DNA from: Isochrysis galbana
Taxonomy: Eukaryota; Haptophyta; Isochrysidales; Isochrysidaceae
Direction: 5' to 3'
Assembly (NCBI GenBank): GCA_018136815.1
Contig: CM030931.1
Location: 726,511-790,510 of the forward strand
Length of the DNA stretch: 64,000 nucleotides
The notes under the pieces are model-generated. The model was not told where the DNA came from. It ran no database searches and saw only the letters and a program-made list of their open reading frames with translations. Made by a program: the position numbers and the translations under genes. Positions 52,871 to 61,903 of the stretch are shown piece by piece; position 1 is the stretch's first letter; each line of letters begins with the position of its first letter.

Positions 52871-53398
52871 TATTCCACGCCTTATTGCTAACGCAAACGG
52901 GACCTGTTTCTCACCGCACTCCATCGGGGGGGGTGCAAATCCTCCCCTCTCCTTCTCTCCATTCTCCTTCTCGATCCCCGCCTTAGGCTATAGTTGTCTC
53001 TGGCCTTGCTTCACGCTCAGCAGCCCTTAGGCGACAAGGCGACTGCCGAGCCTCCGGCCCACCGCCATCCCTACATCCCTACGGACGGCACCACTGCTGA
53101 TCGTCTTCTCTAGTCTCTAGGAGATAGGGCGTTTCTCAGCTAGGCTGAGTGCACAGCGCACATTCTCTCTCTAGACACACACTCTAAGTGTAGAGAAGAC
53201 TAGGCGACAGACCTTCCCAGCGAGACAGGGCGTTCATGTGTCGTTAAGTATTGGGTCCACGGCCGCATGTACGATAAGAATCTTCCAACACCAAACAAAA
53301 GAAAATTCTGACGCGCGCCACGAGAAGCGGCAGCCCATGTAAAATAACCAGCTTACAAGATACGGTCATCGGCAGGCGCAAGGAGCGTCCGGCGAGCG

Positions 53399-54301
53399 AT
53401 GGGCGGCTCCCCCCCTCTGCCCGCGCTCTGTCCGCGCACGTTCGGCCGGCCGCTCTCGGACTGTACGCCAGTGCTCGTGATGCTCAGCGGCTTTCCGGAC
53501 TCGCACGCTCTGTGGGACGCCGTCGTCGCCGAGTTCTCCAGCGTGTACCACATGGTCTCGATCGTGACGCCCGACTACGATCAGCCGGCACTGCGCTCCA
53601 GGTGGGGCTACACACCCAACGAAGTGGTGGACATGATCGAGGCAGCCATACTCGAGCACCTTGGTCCAACTCACCCCTTTGATCTGCTCATGCATGACTT
53701 CGGCTGCTGGTGGGGCTTTGTTATCGAAGGGCGTCTCGCGCCGCGTGTCCGCAAGGCGGTGGCGCTGGATGTCGGAATACCTGCGAGACCCGGGACCGAG
53801 CGAGTTCGTGGCTTCTTCTGGCAGATTCCCTATCAACTCTTCTTCGCAACCGTGTTCTACACCGGTGCGCGCGCAAGCCCAGCGCTGGCGCAGGCATTGC
53901 TGACGGGGATGTACAAGCTTGGCCTCTTTGAGCTTTTTGGCCCCTTGGGTTTTAAGAGTAAGGGAACGCCACGGCCTCGGGAGGAGATACGCTGGTGGCT
54001 CTGCTACCCGTACTTTCATCTCTGGTACGGTTTAGTGTGTAGGCTTCGTATGCCGAGAGCACCCAGGATGCTTCAGGCACCGCTCCTCTTCCTCTGGGGC
54101 AAGCGCAAGCGTACCATGTTCCACTCAGAGGACTTTGTGGAGCGGCTGCGGAAGGACCCAGGCTGTTTGGCGGTCGAGCTCGACTGTGGCCACTGGCTAC
54201 AGACGGAGGCGCCCGCACAGATGCTAGCAGAGATGCGGTCATTTCTGCTGCCCTTCAATGGCGCGCACGACATCAGAGCCTCGCCAAAGTCTCGAATGTG
54301 A
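53399..54301 (+). CDS. alpha/beta hydrolase with Asp nucleophile (epoxide hydrolase/dehalogenase-like)
   Basis: This encodes 300 aa from ATG 53399. Seen: an oxyanion-hole-type strand turn (VLVMLSGFPDSHALWD), the nucleophile elbow LLMHDFGCWWG (H-D-x-G, an aspartate as in epoxide hydrolases and haloalkane dehalogenases rather than the GxSxG of esterases), a cap region with two hydrophobic helices, APLLFLWGKRKRTMF with a possible acid region, and DCGHWLQTEAP carrying the catalytic His. It likely hydrolyses epoxides or activated small lipids. No clear signal peptide. A single exon in this window. Confidence 0.8.
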   Translation: MGGSPPLPALCPRTFGRPLSDCTPVLVMLSGFPDSHALWDAVVAEFSSVYHMVSIVTPDYDQPALRSRWGYTPNEVVDMIEAAILEHLGPTHPFDLLMHDFGCWWGFVIEGRLAPRVRKAVALDVGIPARPGTERVRGFFWQIPYQLFFATVFYTGARASPALAQALLTGMYKLGLFELFGPLGFKSKGTPRPREEIRWWLCYPYFHLWYGLVCRLRMPRAPRMLQAPLLFLWGKRKRTMFHSEDFVERLRKDPGCLAVELDCGHWLQTEAPAQMLAEMRSFLLPFNGAHDIRASPKSRM

Positions 54302-55309
54302 CTGTAACGCTTGCATGCAAGGGCCAAACAAGCATGCCACGTCGCACTCTCCGACTTGCTGCAATTACAACTCGGTGGCCCAAGGATCACCGCCCTTACA
54401 TCCACTGACGTGGACGCCATTGCGCACCCTGCCAATACCTTACACATCCACCTGATGCAATTGTGCTGCTGTTCGCTGCGCCAAGGAAATGGGGTGTGTT
54501 CTTCATCCATGGTGCACACGTACATGTTCACATAGGCACCTCGGCTAAGACACCGATGACTACGAGACCCCCAATTGCTGGTCAGATTCATAGCGTTGGC
54601 TGTTCGATATTGCCAGCGGTTCGCTTTGCGCTTGTATTCGGCAGCTGAGCCTAGGATTGAATACTTCTTGTCTTTTGTGGACATAGCTCTAAGCGTTCAT
54701 TATGTATGCTCGACTCGTGAGCTCCTCATCGTGATCTTAATCTTGTTCATACCGGTGACTCGTCATGGCGTGCAGTATTAGACCGCATATAGTGCATAGT
54801 GAGTGGTGCACAAATGGATTGTGACCGGGGTGATAGGAATAGTAAGAGTAAGAAACTATTGTGTGCATGTTTCTCGACTCTCGATTGTTGATTGCTAGGC
54901 CAGATGTGGAATGCAGCGCTGTTACGGTGTTGCCTGAGGTCCCGTTCCATCGAATATGGGATGGACGTGGAATATGTATAACGCAGTAAGCGAGCAGCGA
55001 TTGCACATGCCGCGCAGACGAATGCAGCTGCGCGCGTGCACATGCATCCAACTGTGGCATAGGAGCATACATAATACATACTGCTGCGGAGCTCGCGCAC
55101 AAACACCCGCCGTGTTGAAAGATGAAAGACACAGCCGTCGCATTCTAAACAAGATCCTCGATATGAACCACCGAATGTCCATAATTTCTCTTACATAAAC
55201 ACAAACACACAAACACGGGTCTAGTTTTAACATACCGTCCCCCTGCCATAGTTCATAGTTTTTATACACCAAGCATCAAGCTCAACTACAACTAAGTTTT
55301 TACTTGTAA
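54302..55309. other. intergenic, no gene seen
   Basis: Balanced composition, several overlapping short frames on both strands, none with a motif. The sequence from 54780 to 55200 is AT-richer. No RNA gene was recognised. Confidence 0.4.
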
Positions 55310-55510
55310 AAAAAAACTTCTGAAGATTCAGGGCTACTCGCCTACTAGCTATGGGTCACACCTATGCCTTTGCTATCTACATCGCCCTTAACTTCCCTCC
55401 CTCCACCTCTTCCCCTGCCCCCCTTCTTTCCTTTTTCTTCGGTTTCCGGGGTCCGGCCTCGGTACACTACCTGAGGCCTGGTTCGGAGTGTGGGGTTCGG
55501 GCAGGCCTTT
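55310..55510 (+). repeat. dispersed repeat family A, copy 4
   Basis: 'cttctgaagattcagggcta', 'cctactagctatgggtcac', a CT-rich block, 'ttcggtttccggggtccggc' and 'ggcctggttcggagtg' define the longest copy of the family in the window. It borders the left inverted repeat of the viral island at 55526. Confidence 0.7.
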
Positions 55511-55751
55511 TGAGTTTGTCGGTAAGGCGGCTTGCCTTCATTTGGTCTCCTTTCCCTCAGGGTTTCTTCCCCTCCCGTGGGGACTCTGGCCGAGCAACAT
55601 CAAATACAAAAAAGCTCGGTCCTAGGACACCGGGCCTAGCTCACCATGAGGGCGCTCCTGTGAGCAAGGGGATGCATGGTTACTAGTGCGTGCCCCCGCC
55701 CTCGATGAAAATTCCAGCGGCCTCCTCGTCACGCATGACGTGGACCTCTCC

Positions 55752-56387
55752 TCACACTTGTCTTGAAAGGATCGTCTTCAATGAGCGCATCGAATGTATA
55801 CCGCACTCCTCGTGTGTCAGCTTGAACTTCTTTTCGATGTCGTAAAAGCTGTGGTACGGGTCAATGTACCCCTGCTTCTTTTCGAGCATGAGGTAATGCC
55901 TACCGGTCTTATCGATGGCGTAGGGATACGGAAAGTCGTTCGCTCCTACAGGCGATACGAATGCGACGATCTCGTCGACGGCCTCAAATTCGAACACTTC
56001 GATGCCCACGAAGACGTACTTGAGGTCGCCGATGTAGAAGAGCAAAGAGTTCCCTGCTTCATTGAGCTCGTTCACTCTGTCGTACCCTCCTGACAATACA
56101 GTCAATGGGCAGAGGTGGCTGATGCCAACAAACATGTCCTCGCACACGAACGCGTGATGCGAGGCTTCGCCGTGTACATCGACCAAGTGCCTACCGTCAT
56201 CGCGCTGTGCAACGGACGCGACAAAGCCCACGCCGCCATTGTCACGGGTCGCGTACTTTTGGACACCGGGTTCAGGGGCGAGAATCCTTCGCCAGTGCTC
56301 TTCGAACTCGTGTATACCTGGGTCTCCCGTCTCAGGTGTGGGAGAGCCATGGTAAAGGAGCGACAAGGCAAGGTCTCTATGTGTCAT
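55752..56387 (-). CDS. giant-virus-like conserved protein, 211 aa
   Basis: ATG at 56387, preceded by an A-rich stretch ('gaaacgaaaaaag'). Seen: SLLFYIGDLKYVFVGIEVFEF, VAFVSPVGANDFPYPYAIDKTGRHYLMLEKKQGYIDPYHSFYDIEKKF and a C-terminal KLTHEECGIHSMRSLKTIL. I associate the 'NDFPYPYAID...YLM' block with uncharacterised proteins of phycodnaviruses and mimivirus relatives; function unknown. It is GC-poorer than the nearby host genes. The assignment is from memory, not a search. Confidence 0.6.
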   Translation of the reverse strand: MTHRDLALSLLYHGSPTPETGDPGIHEFEEHWRRILAPEPGVQKYATRDNGGVGFVASVAQRDDGRHLVDVHGEASHHAFVCEDMFVGISHLCPLTVLSGGYDRVNELNEAGNSLLFYIGDLKYVFVGIEVFEFEAVDEIVAFVSPVGANDFPYPYAIDKTGRHYLMLEKKQGYIDPYHSFYDIEKKFKLTHEECGIHSMRSLKTILSRQV

Positions 56388-56449
56388 TTATGAGCACGAA
56401 ACGAAAAAAGCTTCCGTGAGCGCCTTTCACTTTGTTCCGTGCTCGCCAA

Positions 56450-56839
56450 TCAGTCATCAGATCTGCAGGTACCACTACGACACGTGTATTCACCACAGCA
56501 CTCCGAGTTACTTTGGCACACCGACCCTGGCTCGCGGCATGGCGTCTCACACACTCCCTCGTCATTGCACTCAAGTCCTTCACAGCACTCGTCGCCATAA
56601 CTGCACCCCCCCCTTTTCTCGACACACGGTGTGACGGTACGGCACTTTTGGTCGGAGCACACGAGATCGTGACAACAGTCTCCATCGTTTGCACACTCTC
56701 CATCCACATCCTTACATCTGTCTGGCTGCTTTTTATTCGTGAGTACCAACGCCACGACGATGGCGGCGACCACGGTGGCGACGACCACCGCGAGGGCAAT
56801 CAAAAGTCGTTTCGAGGGCATATCTACTCGTATGTCCAT
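56450..56839 (-). CDS. membrane-anchored protein with three cysteine-knot repeats
   Basis: ATG 56839 follows an A run on the minus strand and is preferred to the upstream ATG at 56941; 129 aa. A short basic N-terminus and one membrane segment (LLIALAVVVATVVAAIVVALVL) are followed by three repeats of about 25-28 residues with the pattern C-x6-C-x5-CC-x4-C-x4-C: CKDVDGECANDGDCC, CVEKRGGCSYGDECC, CREPGSVCQSNSECC. This is an inhibitor-knot/Dickkopf-like disulfide scaffold. A type II surface protein, possibly of a virion, is inferred. Confidence 0.6.
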   Translation of the reverse strand: MDIRVDMPSKRLLIALAVVVATVVAAIVVALVLTNKKQPDRCKDVDGECANDGDCCHDLVCSDQKCRTVTPCVEKRGGCSYGDECCEGLECNDEGVCETPCREPGSVCQSNSECCGEYTCRSGTCRSDD

Positions 56840-56994
56840 TTTTTTTTCAACGTTTCCGGCGTCGCGCTCGCCGTCGGCGTGGGTGCCCCCTTCTCGCACC
56901 ACACGCTCGGGATCGTCGCCTTCGCCCTCGCTCCGCTGCATCCGCTCAACGCGCTCGTGCGCGGCACGCCCGGTGTCTCTCGGGACGCGCCTTT

Positions 56995-57064
56995 ATGCCG
57001 AGCCAAGGCGACGCCGTTCTGGTCGCGTACGGGGTGCTCCTGGGCCTCTCCTTGGGGGTGCTCG

Positions 57065-57099
<35 letters not shown>

Positions 57100-57226
57100 C
57101 TCATGGTAGGGTGAGAGTCCCCACAGGGAGGGGAAGAAACCCTGAGGGAAAGGAGACCAAATGAAGGCAAGCCGCCTGCCCAGGAGCACCACGTACGCGA
57201 CGAGAACAGCATCGCCTTGGCTCGGC
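56995..57226. repeat. inverted duplication around a ~37-bp G tract
   Basis: The plus-strand segment at 56995-57050 (reading MPSQGDAVLVAYGVLLG) recurs on the minus strand at 57180-57226 (MPSQGDAVLVAYVVLLG). The G tract at ~57065-57099 lies between them. Both halves keep the same start of a hydrophobic peptide, so a small membrane-protein gene was probably duplicated head to head or lies at a virus terminus. Confidence 0.6.
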
Positions 57227-57519
57227 ATGAGGGCGCGCCCCGAGAGGGTCTCCTTCGACAACGCCTGTGCCATCCACAACGCCTGGGGAGCCTACTCGCC
57301 GGGGGATGGGGTAGAGGGGCTGTGGATGGGAAGGGGAGGGCGTGCCTCTCTCTCTCCGCGCGCCCGCCCCAAAAATATCTGACGAGCAAGGTTGCTCTCC
57401 GGCGGGGGCGTCTCGTCCGCTCTTTCGCGGAGACACGTCCTTCAAGAGGTGTTTCCCTGTTTACTCATTATTACCTTGTAAGCTTCCTCGACTACGTCAT
57501 GATATTCTTCGTTTAGCTT

Positions 57520-57711
57520 ATGAATGTCACGAATAAATTTGCCGGCATATTCTTGAGAGTACTCACTGACGATCTGTATCTAGAAAATATCCGTCTAGCG
57601 AACGAGACAATCACACGACTCAAACAACAAATACAAGATTTGTCGATGACCCCCGATACCACCACAAGGACTCGGTATAGAGCCGCTCTCTCAGGAAAGC
57701 GGAGAGTATGA
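57520..57711 (+). CDS. small hypothetical protein, 63 aa
   Basis: ATG 57520. A helical, AT-rich frame (NKFAGIFLRVLTDDLYLENIRLANETITRLKQQIQDL) that could form a short coiled coil. Composition matches the viral island rather than host genes. No family; possibly an island remnant. Confidence 0.3.
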   Translation: MNVTNKFAGIFLRVLTDDLYLENIRLANETITRLKQQIQDLSMTPDTTTRTRYRAALSGKRRV

Positions 57712-57875
57712 GTGAGTGCGAGGGTGGAGAGGCTACCCATGTTTGAATTAGTAGCAGCCATAATATTGAGTGGCTGGTGTGCAAGTGACCGCGCCCCTTT
57801 AAAATATTCTCACAGAGTTTGCATTCGCTGTGGATAATCGCTTGGTCACGGTCCTGATGACAAAGACGACCACTG

Positions 57876-58244
57876 ATGGAGGCATCCTCTCGCGGGCATT
57901 TCTGGTGCGCGAAGAACACATTGGAGTTGTTCAAGGATCGGCAGAAGAGTGCATCTGCAATGGTGACGTTTGTCAACCAGGTTGGAGCTACCCAGAAGCA
58001 GACCGCCCTTATAATGGCTGCCAAGCGAGGGCATGCTCATATTGTGGTTGAACTCCTCAATGCCGGTGCCATGATTGAAGCCGTGGATGATGATGGATAT
58101 ACTCCTCTACTTCATGCCTGTAAGATGAATCACATAGAAGTGGCCGAAGTGCTCCTTGCGAATGGTGCTCACATCAGCAACACAATTCTTCAGATGACGA
58201 ACGATGACATAATGCTCGATCTACTGACGCGTGCTGGGGCTTGA
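57876..58244 (+). CDS. ankyrin-repeat protein (fragment)
   Basis: 122 aa with ankyrin repeats: KQTALIMAAKRGHAHIVVELLNAGAMIEA, DGYTPLLHACKMNHIEVAEVLLANGAHI. Ankyrins mediate protein binding. The first 30 residues do not fit the repeat; 5' exons are probably missing or the copy is truncated. It lies next to the viral island, and both hosts and giant viruses carry such genes, so its origin is open. Confidence 0.65.
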   Translation: MEASSRGHFWCAKNTLELFKDRQKSASAMVTFVNQVGATQKQTALIMAAKRGHAHIVVELLNAGAMIEAVDDDGYTPLLHACKMNHIEVAEVLLANGAHISNTILQMTNDDIMLDLLTRAGA

Positions 58245-58488
58245 AAGGACCTCCCCCAACTTGGAGTGCATTTCGGTGGTAGAACTGACACGAGTGTGAG
58301 GGGAGAGATTTATTTTGTTGGGGGGGCCCGCTAAAGCAAGCAGAATCAGCAACCAGCAACCGCAACAGTGACGAGTGGAAGTGCGTCAACACCGTGTCAA
58401 CACTTGTTGTGCCCTGCGTCAACACTTGTAAGAGGCCAGATGGGTTAACACCTTGCCCAAGCTACTGTAATGGGCTCTCGAGGGCGTG

Positions 58489-59350
58489 TCAACGTGAACC
58501 CATACGCCCTGCGAATAGGTTATCTATAATGGTTTCCTCTCTGCTTTTTTCCGCCTTAGGCGAGAATCGTGCGACTTTATTTAGTTCGCCTAGGATGTTA
58601 ATTATCTTGGGGCATTCGCCTAGGTGGATCGAGGATTCATCCGCTTCCCCACATATACGGCACGTGTTGTCTCTGCCCGGAAAGCGGTTATATGTGCCCA
58701 CTCTCCTATGCGTGATGTGTTTGAAATGTAGGTGCATGTCTCGCGCCGTTATCATTGGCGAGGTGTATAGCTTCGCGAGGTGCGCCCATGTATCGCCTGA
58801 AGTTTGGAGTTTTTCCTCCCATTTGGTCGGCCCCCTGAGGTGTTTGCGTTTGCCTTTCACCCGTTGGAGGGCCTCGGTGATATGTTCTACTCCGATGCCG
58901 TCCAGCGGCGTCTTGCCGTCTAGTGTGTATTCGTCCGCTAACGGGTATTCCAGTCTCCTGTTGGTTTTGTATCCTTCCCCCCATTGCGCCGGTGGGGATG
59001 AGTCTAAGTTCGTGGGTGCGGCGGGTAGTCTTTTTCCGATTATGGGTGTGCCTAGGTATGAGAGCTCCGCCTCATACCACCTTCCCTTGATGTTTACGCA
59101 GTATTCCCCGTCTATTGTTATTCGCAGTTCGGGCGTCGGTTCTTCCGGGTCACGTTGGTTGTCGGTCTCCTCGCATCCCGATGGTGCGTATTCCGTTTCG
59201 GCCGCGTTGTCCGCCGCCGCCAGTAACATCGTGGCGTGGCTGACTATTGTATCCCATGTTTCTAGGAATTTGTCTCTTGGGATATATTCTCCCTGAAAGT
59301 GTATATACGTGTCGTTGTTCCTGAGGTATTGCGCGCATTCTGCGTCGCCG
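58489..59350 (-). pseudogene. non-LTR reverse transcriptase C-terminus with zinc finger
   Basis: The minus-strand frame is open from ~59345 without an ATG. It carries the thumb motif ELSYLGTPIIGK (the 'YLG' after the RT palm), a basic helical stretch and a zf-RVT-type C-terminal zinc finger: RFPGRDNTCRICGEADESSIHLGECPKI (CX2C...HXXXC). The catalytic YADD part is missing; the 5' side is cut by a junction with 'ccccgcggccgccgaat' DNA shared with the gypsy element near 7040. It is a truncated LINE-like relic. Confidence 0.65.
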
Positions 59351-60429
59351 AATTTCCCCCCTGCGGTCGCCGAATTTCCCCCCCGCGGCCGCCGAATAGT
59401 TTCCCCCGCGTGGAGCTCTCTTGTTTTCTGTCCGCACGAAAATCGCCTTGCAGGACCACGGACTTAACCCCCCCCGGAGCAAGTGTTACAGGGCCAGCCG
59501 TGTAATAGTTGGGCGTTAGCCACACCGCCTAAACCCTCAGGTAAAACTCTCGTAGAAGAGAGAAGAGAGGGGACTATTATGCTGAATCCTGCGGTCTTGC
59601 GGACTGCCGTGCCGACCGCCGATTCTTCACCTAACCGTCCGGACGGGTGTGGCTGCCCTTTCGTTTAGCTGTTTCGTCTTTGCTCCTCCCTTGCGTGGTT
59701 TTGTTTCGCTCATTCATTGCTCTCTCGCATGGAAGCTCGATTCTAGCAAGGGGGTGTCGCATCCGCGATCGACCTTTTTTGTTTTAGAAGTTGTTTGCGT
59801 TTCTTTGTTCCCTCCTTGCAGGCTAGCCACGAGTCACCGTCGTAGTGTCCTACATTCGTCCATTCGCCCTTGTTGCCCTCGCCTCCTTTATCGCCTCCTT
59901 TGTCGCCTGCTTGCCCCCCACCTGGCTTACCTCCTTGCGTGCTCCTCGCGTTTTAGGCTAAGTCGCGCGATCAGGTATCGCCGGTGCAAGGAACCGCCCC
60001 CATGTGTGACCCTGATTCCCCCTCAGGTGTTGGCCGTTGGATTATATCGTGGCGCTATTTTACTTCGGTCTTCATCAAATCACTTAAGGGTTTTCGAAAG
60101 ATTCCCTCCTTATTCCTGTGCGTAACTGTCGCCCCGTCGGATCGTCCGTCGCCCCGTCGCTCTCTTGTCGGCATTCTCTTCCTTGTTCGATCTGCCAGTG
60201 GGTTCCTGTGCGTTCCGTGATAGGGATACGTTAGTGTGGAGAATGTTGACGTGAGTGTAGGTCATCTCGTCGGTCCATCGGCCTCTAACCGTCTGTCGGC
60301 TGTCGTTCTTCGTTCGTCGCTCTCGTCCTCGTCCTCGTCCCCGTTCTCGTCCCTCGTTCTCAACACTACCTCAATACCAAACCTCTCCAATCCCTCAGCC
60401 CCAGCCTATCCATCCCGATCTGCCCAGCC
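59351..60429 (+). mobile_element. gypsy LTR and leader, related copy
   Basis: This carries the 'cccgcggccgccgaat' block, the LTR landmarks found at 7270-7380 ('ccacaccgcc', 'ggtaaaactctcgta', 'cctgcggtct') and 'accgtccggacgggtgtgg' with a self-complementary core. A variant of the palindromic motif, 'gtgtcgcatccgcgatcgac', lies at 59754. This copy has no TIR-element insertion and so shows the empty site. Confidence 0.65.
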
Positions 60430-60672
60430 ATGTCCGCTCCGTCGTCGCGCTCGCCCTCGCCCAAGCCCGTCCTCCCGCCTTTCTCTGCTGAGGAGGTGGT
60501 CCAGCCCGTCATTGGCCACTCCCCAACTTCCGCCGCGCCTCTCGCCGCTTCCCTTCCGTTCCCTCCGTTCCCATCCGAGGCAGTGGTAACCTCGGATCCG
60601 TCACCGTGGCCCCGGCCACACCACCCTCAGCAGCCATGCTGGTCCCCCTTCATGGGGGACAGCTGGCGGTGA
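60430..60672 (+). pseudogene. gag fragment of a related gypsy element
   Basis: 80 codons from ATG: MSAPSSRSPSPKPVLPPFSAEE, VQPVIGHSPTSAAPLAASLPF, clearly related to the gag starts at 15248 and 21587 (MSLSSPSSPSLKPACPPSSA). It then changes to unrelated sequence, so only the N-terminus survives. Confidence 0.6.
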
Positions 60673-60728
60673 GCCCCACCTGACCCACAACAGACGAGCC
60701 GCAACTGATTCTCCATTGGGCATGCCTC

Positions 60729-61466
60729 ATGGCAGAGGCCTCACTCACCCTGGTGACGGCCGTGCCGCCTGGGCGGCGCGACCTGAGACCGGGTGGCCCT
60801 TATGGGCACAAACATCACACATCAAGAGATACGAATCCTATCAAGAAGTTGACCCATCACCACTTCCTTGACACGGATGTTGTCATCGACAGTTCACTGG
60901 TTGGCGATATCGTGATCACCCTGCACACGGCGGCAGCCGACGTCATCAGCGTCTCTGGCAACCCTACAACCGTTGGCGCAATGACCAGCGACGTTGCTGG
61001 AGCGAGTGGTTCGTACCAAATCAACGACCTCTTTGCCACGGTAGAGGTCATGCAAATGGGTGACAACACATTCTCCGAAATGAATCGCCGAATCATCGCT
61101 GAGAAGGGGTTTCTTGAGGTTCCATACAAGAATTACATCAGCTCCGTACAAAATCACGGTGGCGCCTCTCGCTTCACCGTAGCCACACAGAGCCTTGATC
61201 GGGTTTGGGTAATGCTTCGACGTCTTGCTGATGTTGCGAACGGTAAGTGCGCAAGCGGTGTGCTCGGCACGAGCGCTGGTTCCGTCACTGTCGACCCGAA
61301 TGTCCAGCTTAGTGGCGAGGAGTATTGTCCGAGCATCTTCCTGAGCTCCATCCCCTCGAGCAATGCGACCTATCAGCTGTCTCTGAACGGTGCAATGTAC
61401 CCTCAGTTCCAAGCCGACCCACAGGCCTGGGCGGAGATCTCGCGCAACAGTGTCGCCGATCTGTGA
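60729..61466 (+). CDS. viral capsid-like protein fragment
   Basis: 245 codons from ATG 60729; similarity of character starts at ~NPIKKLTHHHFLDTD (60835), and the part before may be junction sequence. Beta-rich, with VVIDSSLVGDIVITLHTAAADVI, SYQINDLFATVEVMQMGD, GFLEVPYKNYISSVQNHGG, FTVATQSLDRVWVMLRRL and ATYQLSLNGAMYPQF. The alternation and the 'QSLDRVWVML' and 'YQLSLNG..YPQF' blocks remind me of jelly-roll major capsid proteins of Polinton-like viruses integrated in algae. This is a recognition call without alignment. It is truncated at its 5' side by the gypsy gag fragment. Confidence 0.4.
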   Translation: MAEASLTLVTAVPPGRRDLRPGGPYGHKHHTSRDTNPIKKLTHHHFLDTDVVIDSSLVGDIVITLHTAAADVISVSGNPTTVGAMTSDVAGASGSYQINDLFATVEVMQMGDNTFSEMNRRIIAEKGFLEVPYKNYISSVQNHGGASRFTVATQSLDRVWVMLRRLADVANGKCASGVLGTSAGSVTVDPNVQLSGEEYCPSIFLSSIPSSNATYQLSLNGAMYPQFQADPQAWAEISRNSVADL

Positions 61467-61903
61467 TCTGTGCGATGAACCATTCAAGGGTGTTACACGC
61501 CCCGCCTTCCGTTCGCAAAAATTCGTTGTATGCGCTCGGTTGCGGCGGCGATTACCTCGAATTCGAGCAATGGTTACATCTCCTCCGCCGGCATTCCTAG
61601 ATTCCCCCAAGAGGGCGAACCAGAGGACACCCCCATGCACACACCAAGCTACCATCTGCCCAGTGCTCACCCCAGTCCCCCCATCGCACCCCGACACAGG
61701 TGGTTCCATCTGATGACGAGCAAGACGCAATAGACACCGATGCGAACTACGTACGACCTCTCCCTCCACCAGGAGGGAGAATGGGAGAATACGCCTTTCA
61801 AGCTTTCAAGATGCGGCAGTGTATGCCGGAACGCGATAAAAAAAGCCCATCGCTGCCGGCCGTCGCTTCCGTCCGCGGGCAGGAGAGGCGCGAGCGCTAC
61901 TTG

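Larger units (their letters stand above)
55526..57176. mobile_element. virus-like island bounded by inverted repeats
   Basis: The 62-bp sequence at 55526-55587 ('ggcggcttgccttcatttgg' ... 'tggggactct') occurs inverted at 57114-57176 with ~95% identity. Between them are two minus-strand genes of giant-virus type and, near the right end, an inner inverted duplication around a G tract. It may be an integrated fragment of a giant virus or a small related element. Full ends were not found. Confidence 0.55.

Noticed and set aside
58394-59296. 300-codon plus-strand ORF
   Set aside because: It is the antisense shadow of the reverse-transcriptase remnant, whose zinc finger and YLG motif are on the minus strand.
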